A DNA stretch of 64,000 nucleotides from Bacillota bacterium (GCA_029549985.1 JAKPIB010000017.1:62001-126000), one strand, 5' to 3'; positions 18,653-27,197 are shown, counted from the stretch's first letter. Numbers and translations: made by a program. The notes: generated by a model not told the origin, from the letters alone.

Positions 18653-18701
18653 GAATATCGCCAGGAGCCCTGAGCCTGATCCACCCTTGCAGATGTAACA
18701 A

Positions 18702-18769
18702 AAGCAGGCCGGTCCGGCATGCAGAAAGCATTCGAAAGCTTATTACCTCACGATCCGGACAGCCTGCTT
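18702..18769 (-). terminator. Long inverted repeat downstream of rubrerythrin
   Basis: Minus strand AAGCAGGCTGTCCGG pairs with CCGGACCGGCCTGCTT with one bulge, leaving a loop of about 34 bases, and ends in TTTT. It is probably the rubrerythrin terminator, though the loop is long for an intrinsic terminator. Confidence 0.45.
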
Positions 18770-18794
18770 CTTAAGGAGGGCTATTGTAAACTGT

Positions 18795-19289
18795 TTAGAA
18801 TTTTATGAACCTGTCGCCCGGAACACCGCAGATACTGCATTTTTCAGGAACAGCCTTTTCGATATTGCCACAAACCGGGCAGAGGTAATAGAAGACCTCC
18901 TCTGTCTCATCAAGGTTCTCAAGGGCTTCCTTGTAGAGCCTTGCATGGACCTCTTCAGCCTTCATTGCATATGTAAAAGCTGTAAGCGCAGCTTTATTGC
19001 CTGAGGCTTCCGCTTCCTTTACGAACTCAGGATACATCTCCTTGTATTCATAGGTCTCACCGGCAATGCCATCCTGCAGGTTTTCAGCAGTCGTGCCGAC
19101 TTTACCGGCCAGCTCATAGAGCTTCATGGCATGCAGGGTCTCAGCCTCTGCAGCGGCCCTGAAGAGCTTCGCTGCATTGAGCTTGCCTTCCTTTTCGGCC
19201 TTCTTTGCATAGGCCAGATACTTCCTGTTTGCCTGTGACTCCCCGGCAAAGGCAGCCATCAGGTTTTTGAGTGTTTGGTTCTCGTTCAT
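18795..19289 (-). CDS. rbr: Rubrerythrin
   Basis: Non-haem iron peroxidase that protects anaerobes by reducing hydrogen peroxide. 164 residues. The N-terminal ferritin-like four-helix domain carries the diiron ligands in FAGESQANRKYLAYAKKAE, AEAETLHAMKLYEL and MKAEEVHARLYKEAL. The C-terminal rubredoxin-like domain has CPVCG and CSICGVPGDRF for one Fe(SCys)4 centre. The ATG at 19289 is preferred because AAGGAGGAA lies 6-8 bases upstream and the protein then begins MNENQTLKNLMAAF; the open frame to 19355 is spurious extension. It fits an anaerobic lifestyle. Confidence 0.95.
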   Translation of the reverse strand: MNENQTLKNLMAAFAGESQANRKYLAYAKKAEKEGKLNAAKLFRAAAEAETLHAMKLYELAGKVGTTAENLQDGIAGETYEYKEMYPEFVKEAEASGNKAALTAFTYAMKAEEVHARLYKEALENLDETEEVFYYLCPVCGNIEKAVPEKCSICGVPGDRFIKF

Positions 19290-19488
19290 AAAGCATTCCT
19301 CCTTGATCATATGAATTTCATGCTTTTGCATCGATCCTGACTGCAAAGCCATCAATATCTATATATAAACCGAAACAGCCATGGGAAACATTTAAAATCA
19401 AATGTACTGCTGTGTTTTTGTGTCCAGGATTTGTGTTAATATAAAGCCAGGGTCTAATTATGGCTTCATGAAAGGGTGTGCAAATGCA

Positions 19489-20238
19489 ATGGGTTTTTCG
19501 GATAAGACCGTGATCATAACAGGAGCTGCAAACGGGATAGGCAGGGGCATCGCCCTGCTGTATGCGGAAAAAGGGGCAAATGTGGTCGTAGCAGATATAG
19601 ATGCAAAAGCAGGAACGCAAACAACCGCCCTGATCAAGGAAAACGGCGGAGAAGCGCTTTTCGTACATACGGATGTGAGGCTGGAGTCAGATATCATCCG
19701 TCTTATGGAAACAGCCTTTCAGGCATACGGCCGCATCGACATTCTTATAAACAATGCGGGGATAGCGATTTTCAAATCACCCCTGGACCTAACATTGACT
19801 GAATGGGAAAATGTCATAAACACCAACCTGAGAAGCGTTTTCCTGGGATCGCGCGAAGCGGCAAAATACATGAAACAGAACGAGGACGGCGGGGCTATCG
19901 TGAACATTGCCTCGACCCGGGCCATCATGTCGGAGCCTGACTCCGAGGCCTATGCCGCATCCAAAGGCGGGATCGTCGCCCTGACCCATGCACTGGCAGC
20001 CTCCTTGAGCGAGTACGGTATCACCGTCAATGCCATCTCTCCAGGATGGATCGAGACCGGTGACTATTCTAAGCTAAGGAAAATCGACCATGAGCAGCAC
20101 CTGTCAGGGCGTGTGGGCAAGCCTGACGATATAGCGCGCGCCTGCCTGTACCTGACAGCCAGGGAAAACAACTTCGTAACCGGGATCAACCTGGTCATAG
20201 ACGGCGGGATGACAAAAAAAATGATCTATGAGGAATAG
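19489..20238 (+). CDS. Short-chain dehydrogenase/reductase
   Basis: Classical SDR oxidoreductase of 249 residues. Motifs: cofactor loop TGAANGIGRG near residue 11, DADIDAKAG-type acidic end of beta-2 (VVVADIDAKAG), which suggests NAD rather than NADP, LINNAGIAIF, and the catalytic YAASK. The C-terminal substrate loop FVTGINLVIDGGMTKKM is typical of FabG/glucose dehydrogenase-like members. AAGGGTG lies about 10 bases before the ATG at 19489; the frame extends to 19402 without a credible site. Substrate cannot be assigned; it stands alone. Confidence 0.88.
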   Translation: MGFSDKTVIITGAANGIGRGIALLYAEKGANVVVADIDAKAGTQTTALIKENGGEALFVHTDVRLESDIIRLMETAFQAYGRIDILINNAGIAIFKSPLDLTLTEWENVINTNLRSVFLGSREAAKYMKQNEDGGAIVNIASTRAIMSEPDSEAYAASKGGIVALTHALAASLSEYGITVNAISPGWIETGDYSKLRKIDHEQHLSGRVGKPDDIARACLYLTARENNFVTGINLVIDGGMTKKMIYEE

Positions 20239-20262
20239 ATCTTTGCTCTCAGACCCTCTATC

Positions 20263-20656
20263 CTACTTTTTAACAATAGGTACCCACAGCTCCTGTTCGA
20301 TTTTGCTTCCCGGAGCCAGGTAGTTTTCTATACAAGGCTGGTTGGCAAGCTCACAGCCTGATGTGGGGAGCCACTCCGAATATAGCCTGTTCAAAGCCTC
20401 AACAACATTGGGGAACACTGCATATGTGCATGGGGGAATTATTATCTCCTCCATGCCTTCAGGCACTTCGTAGTCATAGCGTACGCTCACGGCCATAAAG
20501 CTCTTGTATCTCAAGCGGAAATTCATGCTTTATGGCTTCAAACTTCTCTCTTTCCGCTTCAGTGGTTTTCTTTCCTTGCCGGAATCTAACGCATGGAGTA
20601 TCGTAATACATGCCTGCGGCCTCATCAAGCCGATATTTACCACGCATAAATCTCAC
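20263..20656 (-). pseudogene. Decayed GyrI/AraC-type effector-binding gene
   Basis: The 3' part (20263-20526) encodes 87 residues matching the C-terminal half of a GyrI-like effector-binding domain: VPEGMEEIIIPPCTYAVF, then LYSEWLPTSGCELANQPCIENYL and ELWVPIVKK. The N-terminal half of that domain and any DNA-binding domain are missing. A second open stretch in another frame (20474-20656, GMYYDTPCVRFRQGKKT) overlaps it and stops shortly after. The pattern is best explained by truncation plus frameshift. Whether the upstream fragment belonged to the same gene is unclear. Confidence 0.55.
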
Positions 20657-20724
20657 TGTGTCCAGCCTTGCCTTGTCGAACCTCCTTCATTTGGACAACC
20701 CCTGCTTATGTTCATTCTTCTATT

Positions 20725-20853
20725 TTAAGGATCATTTTTGTAATACTCGATCGTTTTGCCCTCAGCAGAGTCTTTCGCCCATGACCACAAATACTGGAAC
20801 CGCTTCTCATAACAGCGTATGGCAGGGCTGTCCATATCATACCATGATTCCAT
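20725..20853 (-). pseudogene. 42-codon C-terminal-like gene fragment
   Basis: Minus-strand frame of 42 codons beginning MESWYDMDSPAIRCYEKRF and ending EGKTIEYYKNDP. The composition is protein-like, rich in aromatic residues, and looks like the tail of a larger soluble protein. I see no ribosome binding site and do not recognise the family. It lies next to the decayed GyrI-like gene and may be part of the same relic. Apart from these relics, the stretch 20239-20940 shows nothing else recognisable. Confidence 0.25.
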
Positions 20854-20944
20854 ATGATAAAGGCGGCTTGTAACTTTTTTGTAACGTTATAAATGGAAAG
20901 GCATATAATTGAATATTGAACATAAAATTATAATTAAATACTTA

Positions 20945-20973
20945 TTGACAAACAAAAAACTTTACGTTAATAT
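20945..20973 (+). promoter_or_regulatory. Promoter of the amt leader
   Basis: TTGACA, a 17-base spacer and TAATAT give a near-consensus sigma-A promoter in AT-rich DNA. The predicted start near 20980 leaves a leader of about 235 bases before the amt ATG. Confidence 0.7.
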
Positions 20974-20987
20974 AGGACGAAATAGCA

Positions 20988-21165
20988 AAGGCGCTGTTGT
21001 CGTTAGATAACAGCGCCTTTATTAGTATATAGCTCTGCTGATCCTGCCAGAATATAATAACACAAAGGCGTGTATTTTATTGATCCATCAATAGAATGCA
21101 CGCCTTTTTTGGTACCAGGAGATATCCGTCAGGGCAATGCCATATGATATGGCCCTGCTGTTTCA
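20988..21165 (+). promoter_or_regulatory. Attenuator-like leader of amt (three hairpins)
   Basis: Hairpin 1: AAAGGCGCTGTT pairs with AACAGCGCCTTT (20989-21022). Hairpin 2: AAAGGCGTG at 21065 pairs with CACGCCTTTTTT ending at 21110, a terminator-like stem with a T6 tail. Hairpin 3: CAGGGC near 21131 pairs with GCCCTG near 21160. The 3' arm of hairpin 1 (GCGCCTTT) can instead pair 8 bases with the 5' arm of hairpin 2 (AAAGGCGT), which would break the terminator. That mutual exclusion is the layout of a transcription attenuator. The signal is not identifiable from the sequence. Confidence 0.55.
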
Positions 21166-21215
21166 ACCAAAATGTCATCAATAAATTCAATATATATATC
21201 AAAGGGGGAATTTCT

Positions 21216-22970
21216 ATGGATATCACTATGATCGTTGACACCATTTGGGTTGTGCTCGCGGCTGTACTGGTGTTCTTTATGAACCTCGGTTTTGCTGCGG
21301 TCGAGTCGGGCATGGCAAGGTCAAAGAATACAGTCAACATACTGTCAAAGAACTTCATAGTCTTTGCAGTATCCTCCCTTGGCTTTATGCTGCTTGGGTG
21401 GGGGCTTATGTTCGGCGGTGACAACCCGCTTATAGGTACACAGAACCTGTTTATCTTGAGCAATTCCAATCTCGGCTTCTACAAGGATACCCTGACATCA
21501 AGTGTACCGTTTTGGGGGAAGTTCTTCTTCCAGCTGGTCTTTTGCGGTACAGCGGCGACGATCGTATCCGGTGCGGTCGCAGAACGTATCAAGTATTTGT
21601 CCTTTATTTTATTTTCGTTCGTTCTGACCCTTGTTATCTACCCGGTCGTCGGGCACTGGATCTGGGGCGGCGGTTGGCTCGCTGAGCTAGGCTTTCTTGA
21701 CTTTGCCGGCGATACGGTGGTCCACTCGGTGGGTGGCTGGGCAGCCTTGGCCGGAGCCATGATACTGGGGCCCCGTCTTGGGAAGTATGATAAAAACGGA
21801 AAGCCTAAGGCGATCCCGGGACACAATATGTCTCTGGCGGTCATTGGCCTCTTTGTGCTGTGGCTGGGGTGGTTCGGCTTCAATCCCGGTTCTACAATGA
21901 GCTTTCAGAATCCCTCTGATGTCGTTCATATCATAATGACCACAAATACTGCCGCTATCGCAGCCGTACTTACTTCCACGATTACATCATGGCTCTACAT
22001 TGGCAAGCCGGACCTTGGCATGACCATCAACGGATGTCTTGCCGGTCTTGTAGGCATCACAGGCAGCTGTGCCTATGTAAGCGTTTCAAGCTCTCTTATC
22101 ATAGGCGCCATTGCAGGTGTGATAGTTGTATTTGCTGTGATCCTGTTTGACAAGGCAAAAATCGATGACCCCGTAGGTGCCACCTCCGTACATTTGGTCT
22201 GTGGTATCTTCGGAACGATCTGTGTAGGGCTTTTCGCCGAGGAAGGCGTGACCGGCCTATCGACCGTGAACGGCCTGTTCTTCGGAGGCGGCCTGTCATT
22301 GCTCGGAATAGAAATATTAGGTGTAGTTGCAGTCGGTGCATTTGTGTTCGCTTCATCCGTTCTTATGTGGCTTGCCCTTAAGCACACCATAGGTATCCGT
22401 GTCAGCGCGGAGGAAGAGATCCAGGGCCTCGATATCGGTGAGCATGGAAACTCCGCTTATCCTGATTTTGCATTGATTGCTCCCATAATGGACACAGGCC
22501 TTGGCAATGGCTTAAAGGCACCTGCTACCGTAAGCTACGAAGCAACTGATCAGGCTCAGGGCAAGGTGTCCCCGGATGAGGCGATCTCGGTAGTAAATAC
22601 GGCACGTAAGGGGGCAAAGATGACAAAAGTCACCGTCATCACGAATCAGGATAAGTTCACAAGGCTGCAGGCCGATCTTGATAAAATCGGCATCACCGGT
22701 CTGACAGTCACCAATGTGCTCGGCTATGGCATGCAGAAAGGCCATCCGGAGTACTATCGCGGCTTGCCGGTAAAAACAAGGCTCCTTCCCAAGGTCCAGG
22801 TCGATATCGTCATTTGCAAGATACCGGTCGAAACCCTGGTCAACACGATCAAGAATGCACTGTATACAGGCAATGTGGGCGATGGCAAGATCTTCATCTA
22901 TGACGTGGAAAACGTCATCAAGATCCGGACCGGCGAAGAAGGCTATGACGCTTTGCAGGATGAGGAATAA
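21216..22970 (+). CDS. amt: Ammonium channel Amt fused to a C-terminal PII domain
   Basis: A 584-residue fusion. Residues 1 to about 410 are an Amt ammonium channel with eleven membrane helices: GFAAVESGMARSKN near the start, VVHSVGGWAALAGAMILGPR with the first pore histidine, and VHLVCGIFGTICVGLF with a second histidine. Residues about 469-580 are a GlnB/PII fold: GYGMQKGHPEYYRG, LLPKV, and the ATP loop GNVGDGKIF followed by IRTGEEG. The uridylylation tyrosine Y51 of E. coli GlnB aligns with Val here, so regulation should be by nucleotide and 2-oxoglutarate only. The ATG at 21216 follows AAGGGGG. A leader with alternative hairpins precedes it. Confidence 0.94.
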   Translation: MDITMIVDTIWVVLAAVLVFFMNLGFAAVESGMARSKNTVNILSKNFIVFAVSSLGFMLLGWGLMFGGDNPLIGTQNLFILSNSNLGFYKDTLTSSVPFWGKFFFQLVFCGTAATIVSGAVAERIKYLSFILFSFVLTLVIYPVVGHWIWGGGWLAELGFLDFAGDTVVHSVGGWAALAGAMILGPRLGKYDKNGKPKAIPGHNMSLAVIGLFVLWLGWFGFNPGSTMSFQNPSDVVHIIMTTNTAAIAAVLTSTITSWLYIGKPDLGMTINGCLAGLVGITGSCAYVSVSSSLIIGAIAGVIVVFAVILFDKAKIDDPVGATSVHLVCGIFGTICVGLFAEEGVTGLSTVNGLFFGGGLSLLGIEILGVVAVGAFVFASSVLMWLALKHTIGIRVSAEEEIQGLDIGEHGNSAYPDFALIAPIMDTGLGNGLKAPATVSYEATDQAQGKVSPDEAISVVNTARKGAKMTKVTVITNQDKFTRLQADLDKIGITGLTVTNVLGYGMQKGHPEYYRGLPVKTRLLPKVQVDIVICKIPVETLVNTIKNALYTGNVGDGKIFIYDVENVIKIRTGEEGYDALQDEE

Positions 22971-22996
22971 CGGGAATATAACCCCCCAAATATTAA

Positions 22997-23041
22997 AACC
23001 AGGAAGCATAAAAGCACGGCTCTTACGCTTCCTGGTTTTTT
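22997..23041 (+). terminator. Terminator of amt
   Basis: AACCAGGAAGC pairs perfectly with GCTTCCTGGTT, followed by TTTT. Intrinsic terminator just past the amt stop. Confidence 0.88.
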
Positions 23042-23044
23042 GTG

Positions 23045-23848
23045 CTATTTCCTGCATGCATTTATATATTCATTCACCTGCCGGCGGCTCACTGTTATGC
23101 ACGACTGCTCGCTATAGCGCTCAAGCTCGGTATAAATCGCATCTGTGAGCACATCAAGATGCCGCCAAAGTGCCTCTTGCGTTAAGCTTGAAACGAGTGT
23201 TGCATTGAGGATGGCCAGTTCGGTCTCGGGGAGCTTGTCCACTTCTCTGTTTCGATCGGCGTCAAGAGAATACCTGCAGCAGACCAGCTCGATAAGCCGG
23301 TTTCGAGCAAGCTCAAGCTCTGCATATGCCCTCCAATACTGCCTGCGCTTTATTGCAACAGCAGCCAGCATCAGATTATGCCAGACCGAATCTGCGCACT
23401 CGGCCAGCTTTCTGCTGTGTCCATTTGCCTTGAAGTCAGCTTCTGTTTGCTCCCAGGAGGAGCGCATGGCTTTATCCACCGTTCCTGATTTATCAAAGAG
23501 CACCTTCCAATGCTTCCTGAAGGCGGCCGCTCCGGTGTAGGCACCATAGCCGATGTCGATCTCAAGGTAATTATCTGTCAGAAAAACCTGGAGCCTTTTC
23601 TGGGGGATTTGCTTATAGTATATGAAGTTCAGGCGTTTGCCAAGCTGTGACCTGACATATTCCATGACCGTTTCCATGCTGTCATCACTGTCAAGGGCTA
23701 TCACAAAATCCAAATCGGATAATTCATCATAAAAGCCATATGAGCCCGAGCCGACAGCGACAAGTGTTATGATATGCTCGTTAGGTTCAGTGAAGGATAC
23801 TATGTGATCTAAAACATTTTTCCGATCTGCCGCGCTGAACAACGGCAT
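23045..23848 (-). CDS. Nucleotidyltransferase-domain protein (AadK/KNTase-like)
   Basis: A 267-residue protein with an N-terminal polymerase-beta-type nucleotidyltransferase core: VAVGSGSYGFYDELSDLDFVIAL holds the GS motif and the DxD metal pair (residues about 33-48), and a third acidic residue lies in NYLEIDIGYG. The C-terminal helical half resembles the substrate-binding domain of aminoglycoside adenylyltransferases, but no specific family member is recognisable. It could modify a small molecule or be part of housekeeping; resistance is not implied. No gene partner on the same strand is close. Confidence 0.7.
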   Translation of the reverse strand: MPLFSAADRKNVLDHIVSFTEPNEHIITLVAVGSGSYGFYDELSDLDFVIALDSDDSMETVMEYVRSQLGKRLNFIYYKQIPQKRLQVFLTDNYLEIDIGYGAYTGAAAFRKHWKVLFDKSGTVDKAMRSSWEQTEADFKANGHSRKLAECADSVWHNLMLAAVAIKRRQYWRAYAELELARNRLIELVCCRYSLDADRNREVDKLPETELAILNATLVSSLTQEALWRHLDVLTDAIYTELERYSEQSCITVSRRQVNEYINACRK

Positions 23849-24075
23849 ATGATCCGCCCCCTCTTACTTTCTTTCTTACAGTAACATCAGGAATGCTTAA
23901 CTCTCTATGTTGTTAATCTTGTTCCCGGCTTCTTATCTCAGGCAGATTGCCTTCAGGATCAACAACATATTACCGCATATTACATGGAAGCAATGCATAT
24001 ACATACTGCCAAGCTGTGACAATCCCCGGGTGCCCCACAGGATAGAGAAATCCTTTAGTTCATACAGTCTGTGTT

Positions 24076-24777
24076 TCATGGTTTCAGAAAATCATAGCAT
24101 TCATCGATCATCCTGTCTATCATGCGGGCAATTATCCTGCTCCCTTTATCCTTTGTAGCAAATGAGGGATAGCCCAGGCTGCCGACATAGCCTTCGGGCA
24201 GATCGCCTGCTTCATGGAACAGGTATTTCCTGAAATCATCAAACGGTATATCATGCTCCCGGACCGACTCCATTTTTACCTTTTCGGGATACAAGTAAAG
24301 GGCAACTGACGTTTCTGCTTCACAGGCATGTCTGATGGAAGCCTGCCTCTCAAGAATATCCGAATATTCGATCTCTGACAGATCATATAGCTTGATGTCA
24401 TCAGATATATCTTTCATGGCTTGCAGGTGGAACGGATCACCGTGATATGTCAGCAGCAGAAAATGTCTGAACCCTTGCTGTCTCCACCAGTCTGTTATCG
24501 ATATAATCATTTCCCTCAGGGTTTCAGGCTTTATTGATGTGGTCCCTGCCAAATGCACATCACATGGGAGATTGACTCCATAGTTCATAGTCGGAGCAAC
24601 CAGGGCCTTCGTTCTTTGAGACAGAATACCTGCCATATATTCTGCGATGAAAGTATCATTGCCTAACGGCAGATGGTATCCGTGCTGTTCACAAGTCGCC
24701 ACGGGAATTATCAGATTGTCGTTGACCTCTGATATATGTTTCTTGACCTCATGCCATGTCATATATGCCATAAGCAT
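24076..24777 (-). CDS. Creatininase-family amidohydrolase
   Basis: A 233-residue member of the creatininase/creatinine amidohydrolase family, which includes enzymes of cofactor and riboflavin-like pathways besides creatininase itself. Metal-site motifs are visible: CEQHGYHLPLGND gives the Glu, His and Asp ligands (residues 30-41), YHGD near residue 111 replaces the usual GHGGN, and HACEAETS gives a late Glu. The altered GHGGN loop suggests a substrate other than creatinine. GGGGGTGG precedes the ATG at 24777. Its neighbours give no functional clue. Confidence 0.78.
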   Translation of the reverse strand: MLMAYMTWHEVKKHISEVNDNLIIPVATCEQHGYHLPLGNDTFIAEYMAGILSQRTKALVAPTMNYGVNLPCDVHLAGTTSIKPETLREMIISITDWWRQQGFRHFLLLTYHGDPFHLQAMKDISDDIKLYDLSEIEYSDILERQASIRHACEAETSVALYLYPEKVKMESVREHDIPFDDFRKYLFHEAGDLPEGYVGSLGYPSFATKDKGSRIIARMIDRMIDECYDFLKP

Positions 24778-24897
24778 ACTCGGCCCACCCCCTGAGACAT
24801 TTGGTGAATATCAAAGCTTATTAAATCACGTATCCTGTATCAAGATTATTCTACAAGAAAAAGGATATAATGGGAATAGGCATGAGGAAAAAACCTG

Positions 24898-24926
24898 TTG
24901 AATCACAGGGCCGATAGAGTTATAAT
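24898..24926 (+). promoter_or_regulatory. Promoter of tRNA-Val
   Basis: TTGAAT, 17 bases, TATAAT. The -10 ends 16 bases before the mature tRNA 5' end. Confidence 0.8.
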
Positions 24927-24942
24927 TTTAAAAAGGAAATAC

Positions 24943-25018
24943 GGGCAATTAACTCAGCTGGTAGAGTGCTATCGTCACATGGTAGAAGTCGAGGGTTCGA
25001 GTCCCCCATTGCCCACCA
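24943..25018 (+). tRNA. tRNA-Val, anticodon CAC
   Basis: 76 bases with encoded CCA. The acceptor stem GGGCAAT pairs with ATTGCCC; D-arm contains CTCAGCTGGTAGAG; the anticodon stem CTATC/GGTAG encloses loop GTCACAT with anticodon CAC (reads GUG); the T-arm contains GGTTCGAGTCCC. It has its own promoter and terminator, so it is a solitary tRNA gene. Confidence 0.95.
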
Positions 25019-25020
25019 GC

Positions 25021-25060
25021 AAAGGACCCCTGTTTATATGCAAAGCCGGGGGTCCTTTTC
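25021..25060 (+). terminator. Terminator of tRNA-Val
   Basis: AAAGGACCCC pairs with GGGGTCCTTT around a loop of about 18 bases, followed by TTTTC. Confidence 0.85.
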
Positions 25061-25232
25061 TATGCCTGTATAAGCCAAAATACATGATAAACCTGAGCAC
25101 AAAGGGGATTTATGGTATAATATATAAAGCACCAGTGATGTTGCAGCTGCATATGAAATATTGATACTCTTCGTAATTCTTCTTACTTTAATGATGGTTT
25201 GCAGGCAAACCTGAAGAGGAGTGATGTTAGGG

Positions 25233-26045
25233 TTGAAGAGCAAGCTGGCCCTATACGGATTCAACAATCTTACCAAATCGCTCAGCTTTAACATTTACGA
25301 CGTGTGCTATGCAGAGACCGAAAGAGATAAGAGAGATTATATAGAGTATATAGACGAGCAGTATAATTCGGACAGGCTTACCGGTATATTATGCAAGGTC
25401 GCTGACATCATAGGAGCCAACATCCTTAATATCTCCAAGCAGGATTATGAGCCCCAGGGTGCTTCCGTCAATGTGCTGATAGCAGAGGGGCCGCTGCCTC
25501 CCCACGAAATAGATGAGACCTGCAATCAGGGCAAGCTAAACGGCATTCTTCTGCCAAAGCAAACAGTACATGCCCATTTAGATAAAAGCCATATATCTGT
25601 CCATACCTATCCGGAGCATCACCCTGACAATGCCATATCCACATTCCGGGTGGACATAGATGTATCTACCTGTGGCAAAATCTCTCCTTTAAATGCATTG
25701 GATTTCCTGATCAGGAGCTTTGACTCGGATATAATAACGATAGACTACCGGGTACGGGGATTCACCCGGGACATATACGGGAAAAAATACTATATAGATC
25801 ACGAGATAAAGTCAATACAGGATTATATAGATGACAGCATTTTGAGAAAATATGACGCCATAGATATAAACGTGTATCAATCCAATACATTCCATACAAA
25901 GATGCTGATCAGGGAAATAAATCTGGACGACTATCTTTTCAACCAGGACGCAGACGAGCTTCCCCATGATAAGAGGCTTGAGATCACAGACAGTCTTCAT
26001 AAGGAAATGATCGAGATCTTCAGCGGTATGAATGTTTATGACTAG
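25233..26045 (+). CDS. speD: S-adenosylmethionine decarboxylase, long bacterial type
   Basis: Makes decarboxylated SAM, the aminopropyl donor for spermidine. This is the E. coli-like long form, not the short Bacillus form: 270 residues beginning [18 protein letters not shown] with NIYDVCYAE. The self-cleavage site is [12 protein letters not shown]; by family knowledge the chain breaks before Ser119 to create the pyruvoyl group. I prefer the TTG at 25233: the AGAGGAG site lies 8-10 bases before it and the N-terminus then matches the family. GTG at 25221 overlaps that site and ATG at 25224 is too close. speE follows after 35 bases, so both are one operon. Confidence 0.93.
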   Translation: MKSKLALYGFNNLTKSLSFNIYDVCYAETERDKRDYIEYIDEQYNSDRLTGILCKVADIIGANILNISKQDYEPQGASVNVLIAEGPLPPHEIDETCNQGKLNGILLPKQTVHAHLDKSHISVHTYPEHHPDNAISTFRVDIDVSTCGKISPLNALDFLIRSFDSDIITIDYRVRGFTRDIYGKKYYIDHEIKSIQDYIDDSILRKYDAIDINVYQSNTFHTKMLIREINLDDYLFNQDADELPHDKRLEITDSLHKEMIEIFSGMNVYD

Positions 26046-26080
26046 CAGGTTCTTCTCGCACAAGATTTTGGAGGGATAAG

Positions 26081-26920
26081 ATGGACTTATGGTTTACTGA
26101 ATACCACACACAGAACGCCTGCTTTTCAATAAAGGTCAAAAAGCAGGTGGTAAGCCTGGAAAGCGAGTTCCAGCGTATTGATGTGTTTGATTCCTATGAC
26201 TTCGGCAGGATCCTGGTGCTGGACGGATACCTGATGCTCACGGAAAAGGACGAGTTCATATACCACGAAATGATAACGCATGTGCCAATGGCTGTAAACC
26301 CCGGGATCCGTGACGTTTTGGTCATCGGCGCAGGCGATGGCGGAGTCGTGAGAGAGCTGACCAAGTATGAGTCTATCAACAGAATCGATATGGTGGAGAT
26401 AGATAAGCTCGTAGTGGATGTTTGCAGGGAGTATCTCCCCCGGACCTCATGCAGGCTTGATGATCCGCGGGTACATATATACTATGAAAACGGCCTTGAT
26501 TTCGTAGTAAGAAAAGACAAGGAATACGATTTGATAATAGTGGACTCAACAGATCCCTTTGGGCCTGGTGAAGAGCTGTTCACCAGGGTGTTCTACGCCA
26601 ATTGCTTCAAGGCACTAAAGGGATCGGGCATCATGGTAAATCAGCATGAAAGTCCTTATTATCCCAACGATGCATTGGCTGTACAAAAAACTCATAAGCA
26701 CATCAAATCAGTTTTCCCCATAGCCTTGGTTTACCAGGCGCATATACCGACTTATCCATCGGGGCATTTCCTTTTCGGCTTTGCTTCCAAAGGCCTTGAT
26801 CCGGTAGCAAATCTGGATGCAGGCTGGGATTCCCTTGGTATAGAGACCCGGTACTACAATACAGGCCTGCACAAGGGCTGCTTTGCCTTGCCGAACTATG
26901 TAAAGGAGCTTTTGGATTAG
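26081..26920 (+). CDS. speE: Spermidine synthase
   Basis: Aminopropyltransferase joining decarboxylated SAM and putrescine. 279 residues. Motifs: N-terminal LWFTEYHTQNACFSIKVKK, FQRIDVFDSYDFGRILVLDG, the nucleotide-binding GAGDGGVVRELTKY, and the catalytic DSTDPFGPGEELF aspartates; SPYYPN in the C-terminal part. GGAGGG lies 6 bases before the ATG. It lies directly downstream of speD, which supplies its co-substrate. Confidence 0.96.
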   Translation: MDLWFTEYHTQNACFSIKVKKQVVSLESEFQRIDVFDSYDFGRILVLDGYLMLTEKDEFIYHEMITHVPMAVNPGIRDVLVIGAGDGGVVRELTKYESINRIDMVEIDKLVVDVCREYLPRTSCRLDDPRVHIYYENGLDFVVRKDKEYDLIIVDSTDPFGPGEELFTRVFYANCFKALKGSGIMVNQHESPYYPNDALAVQKTHKHIKSVFPIALVYQAHIPTYPSGHFLFGFASKGLDPVANLDAGWDSLGIETRYYNTGLHKGCFALPNYVKELLD

Positions 26921-26980
26921 TCAATAGGTATATTTACATTCAAAAATGCTCAATAGGCAATTAGTGTATTTCGGAGGTAT

Positions 26981-27100
26981 ATGTGGGGCAATATATTTGT
27001 AAGTAAACGCATTCTCATCAACCTGGATCATAAACGAAAGCATAGAGGCCAGAATATGCACCTAGGCTGTCCTCGTTTTATTTTCGTTGACTCTTGTTAA
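26981..27100 (+). CDS. Possible 39-residue peptide
   Basis: A short frame with a strong CGGAGG five bases before its ATG. The peptide starts MWGNIFVSKRILINLDHK and ends GCPRFIFVDSC, basic, with no recognisable family. It lies in the 277-base gap between speE and the glycosyltransferase, where I see no other feature. The good ribosome binding site is the only support. Confidence 0.25.
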   Translation: MWGNIFVSKRILINLDHKRKHRGQNMHLGCPRFIFVDSC

Positions 27101-27197
27101 ATATTGCAGCATCAATAGGTGTCGGAAGTAACACTCACATCGCTTTCTGCGAACAGATACTATAAGCCCAAGTCCACAGGTAATTCTCGCATATCGC

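Noticed and set aside
18549-18720. 57-residue N-terminal extension of the RND permease
   Set aside because: It would cover the promoter and operator, and a good ribosome binding site precedes the internal ATG at 18549.
20988-21165. ANTAR-type (NasR/EutV) dual-hexaloop antiterminator in the amt leader
   Set aside because: Loops do not show the A1/G4 hexaloop pattern; the alternative pairing is kept as a generic attenuator instead.
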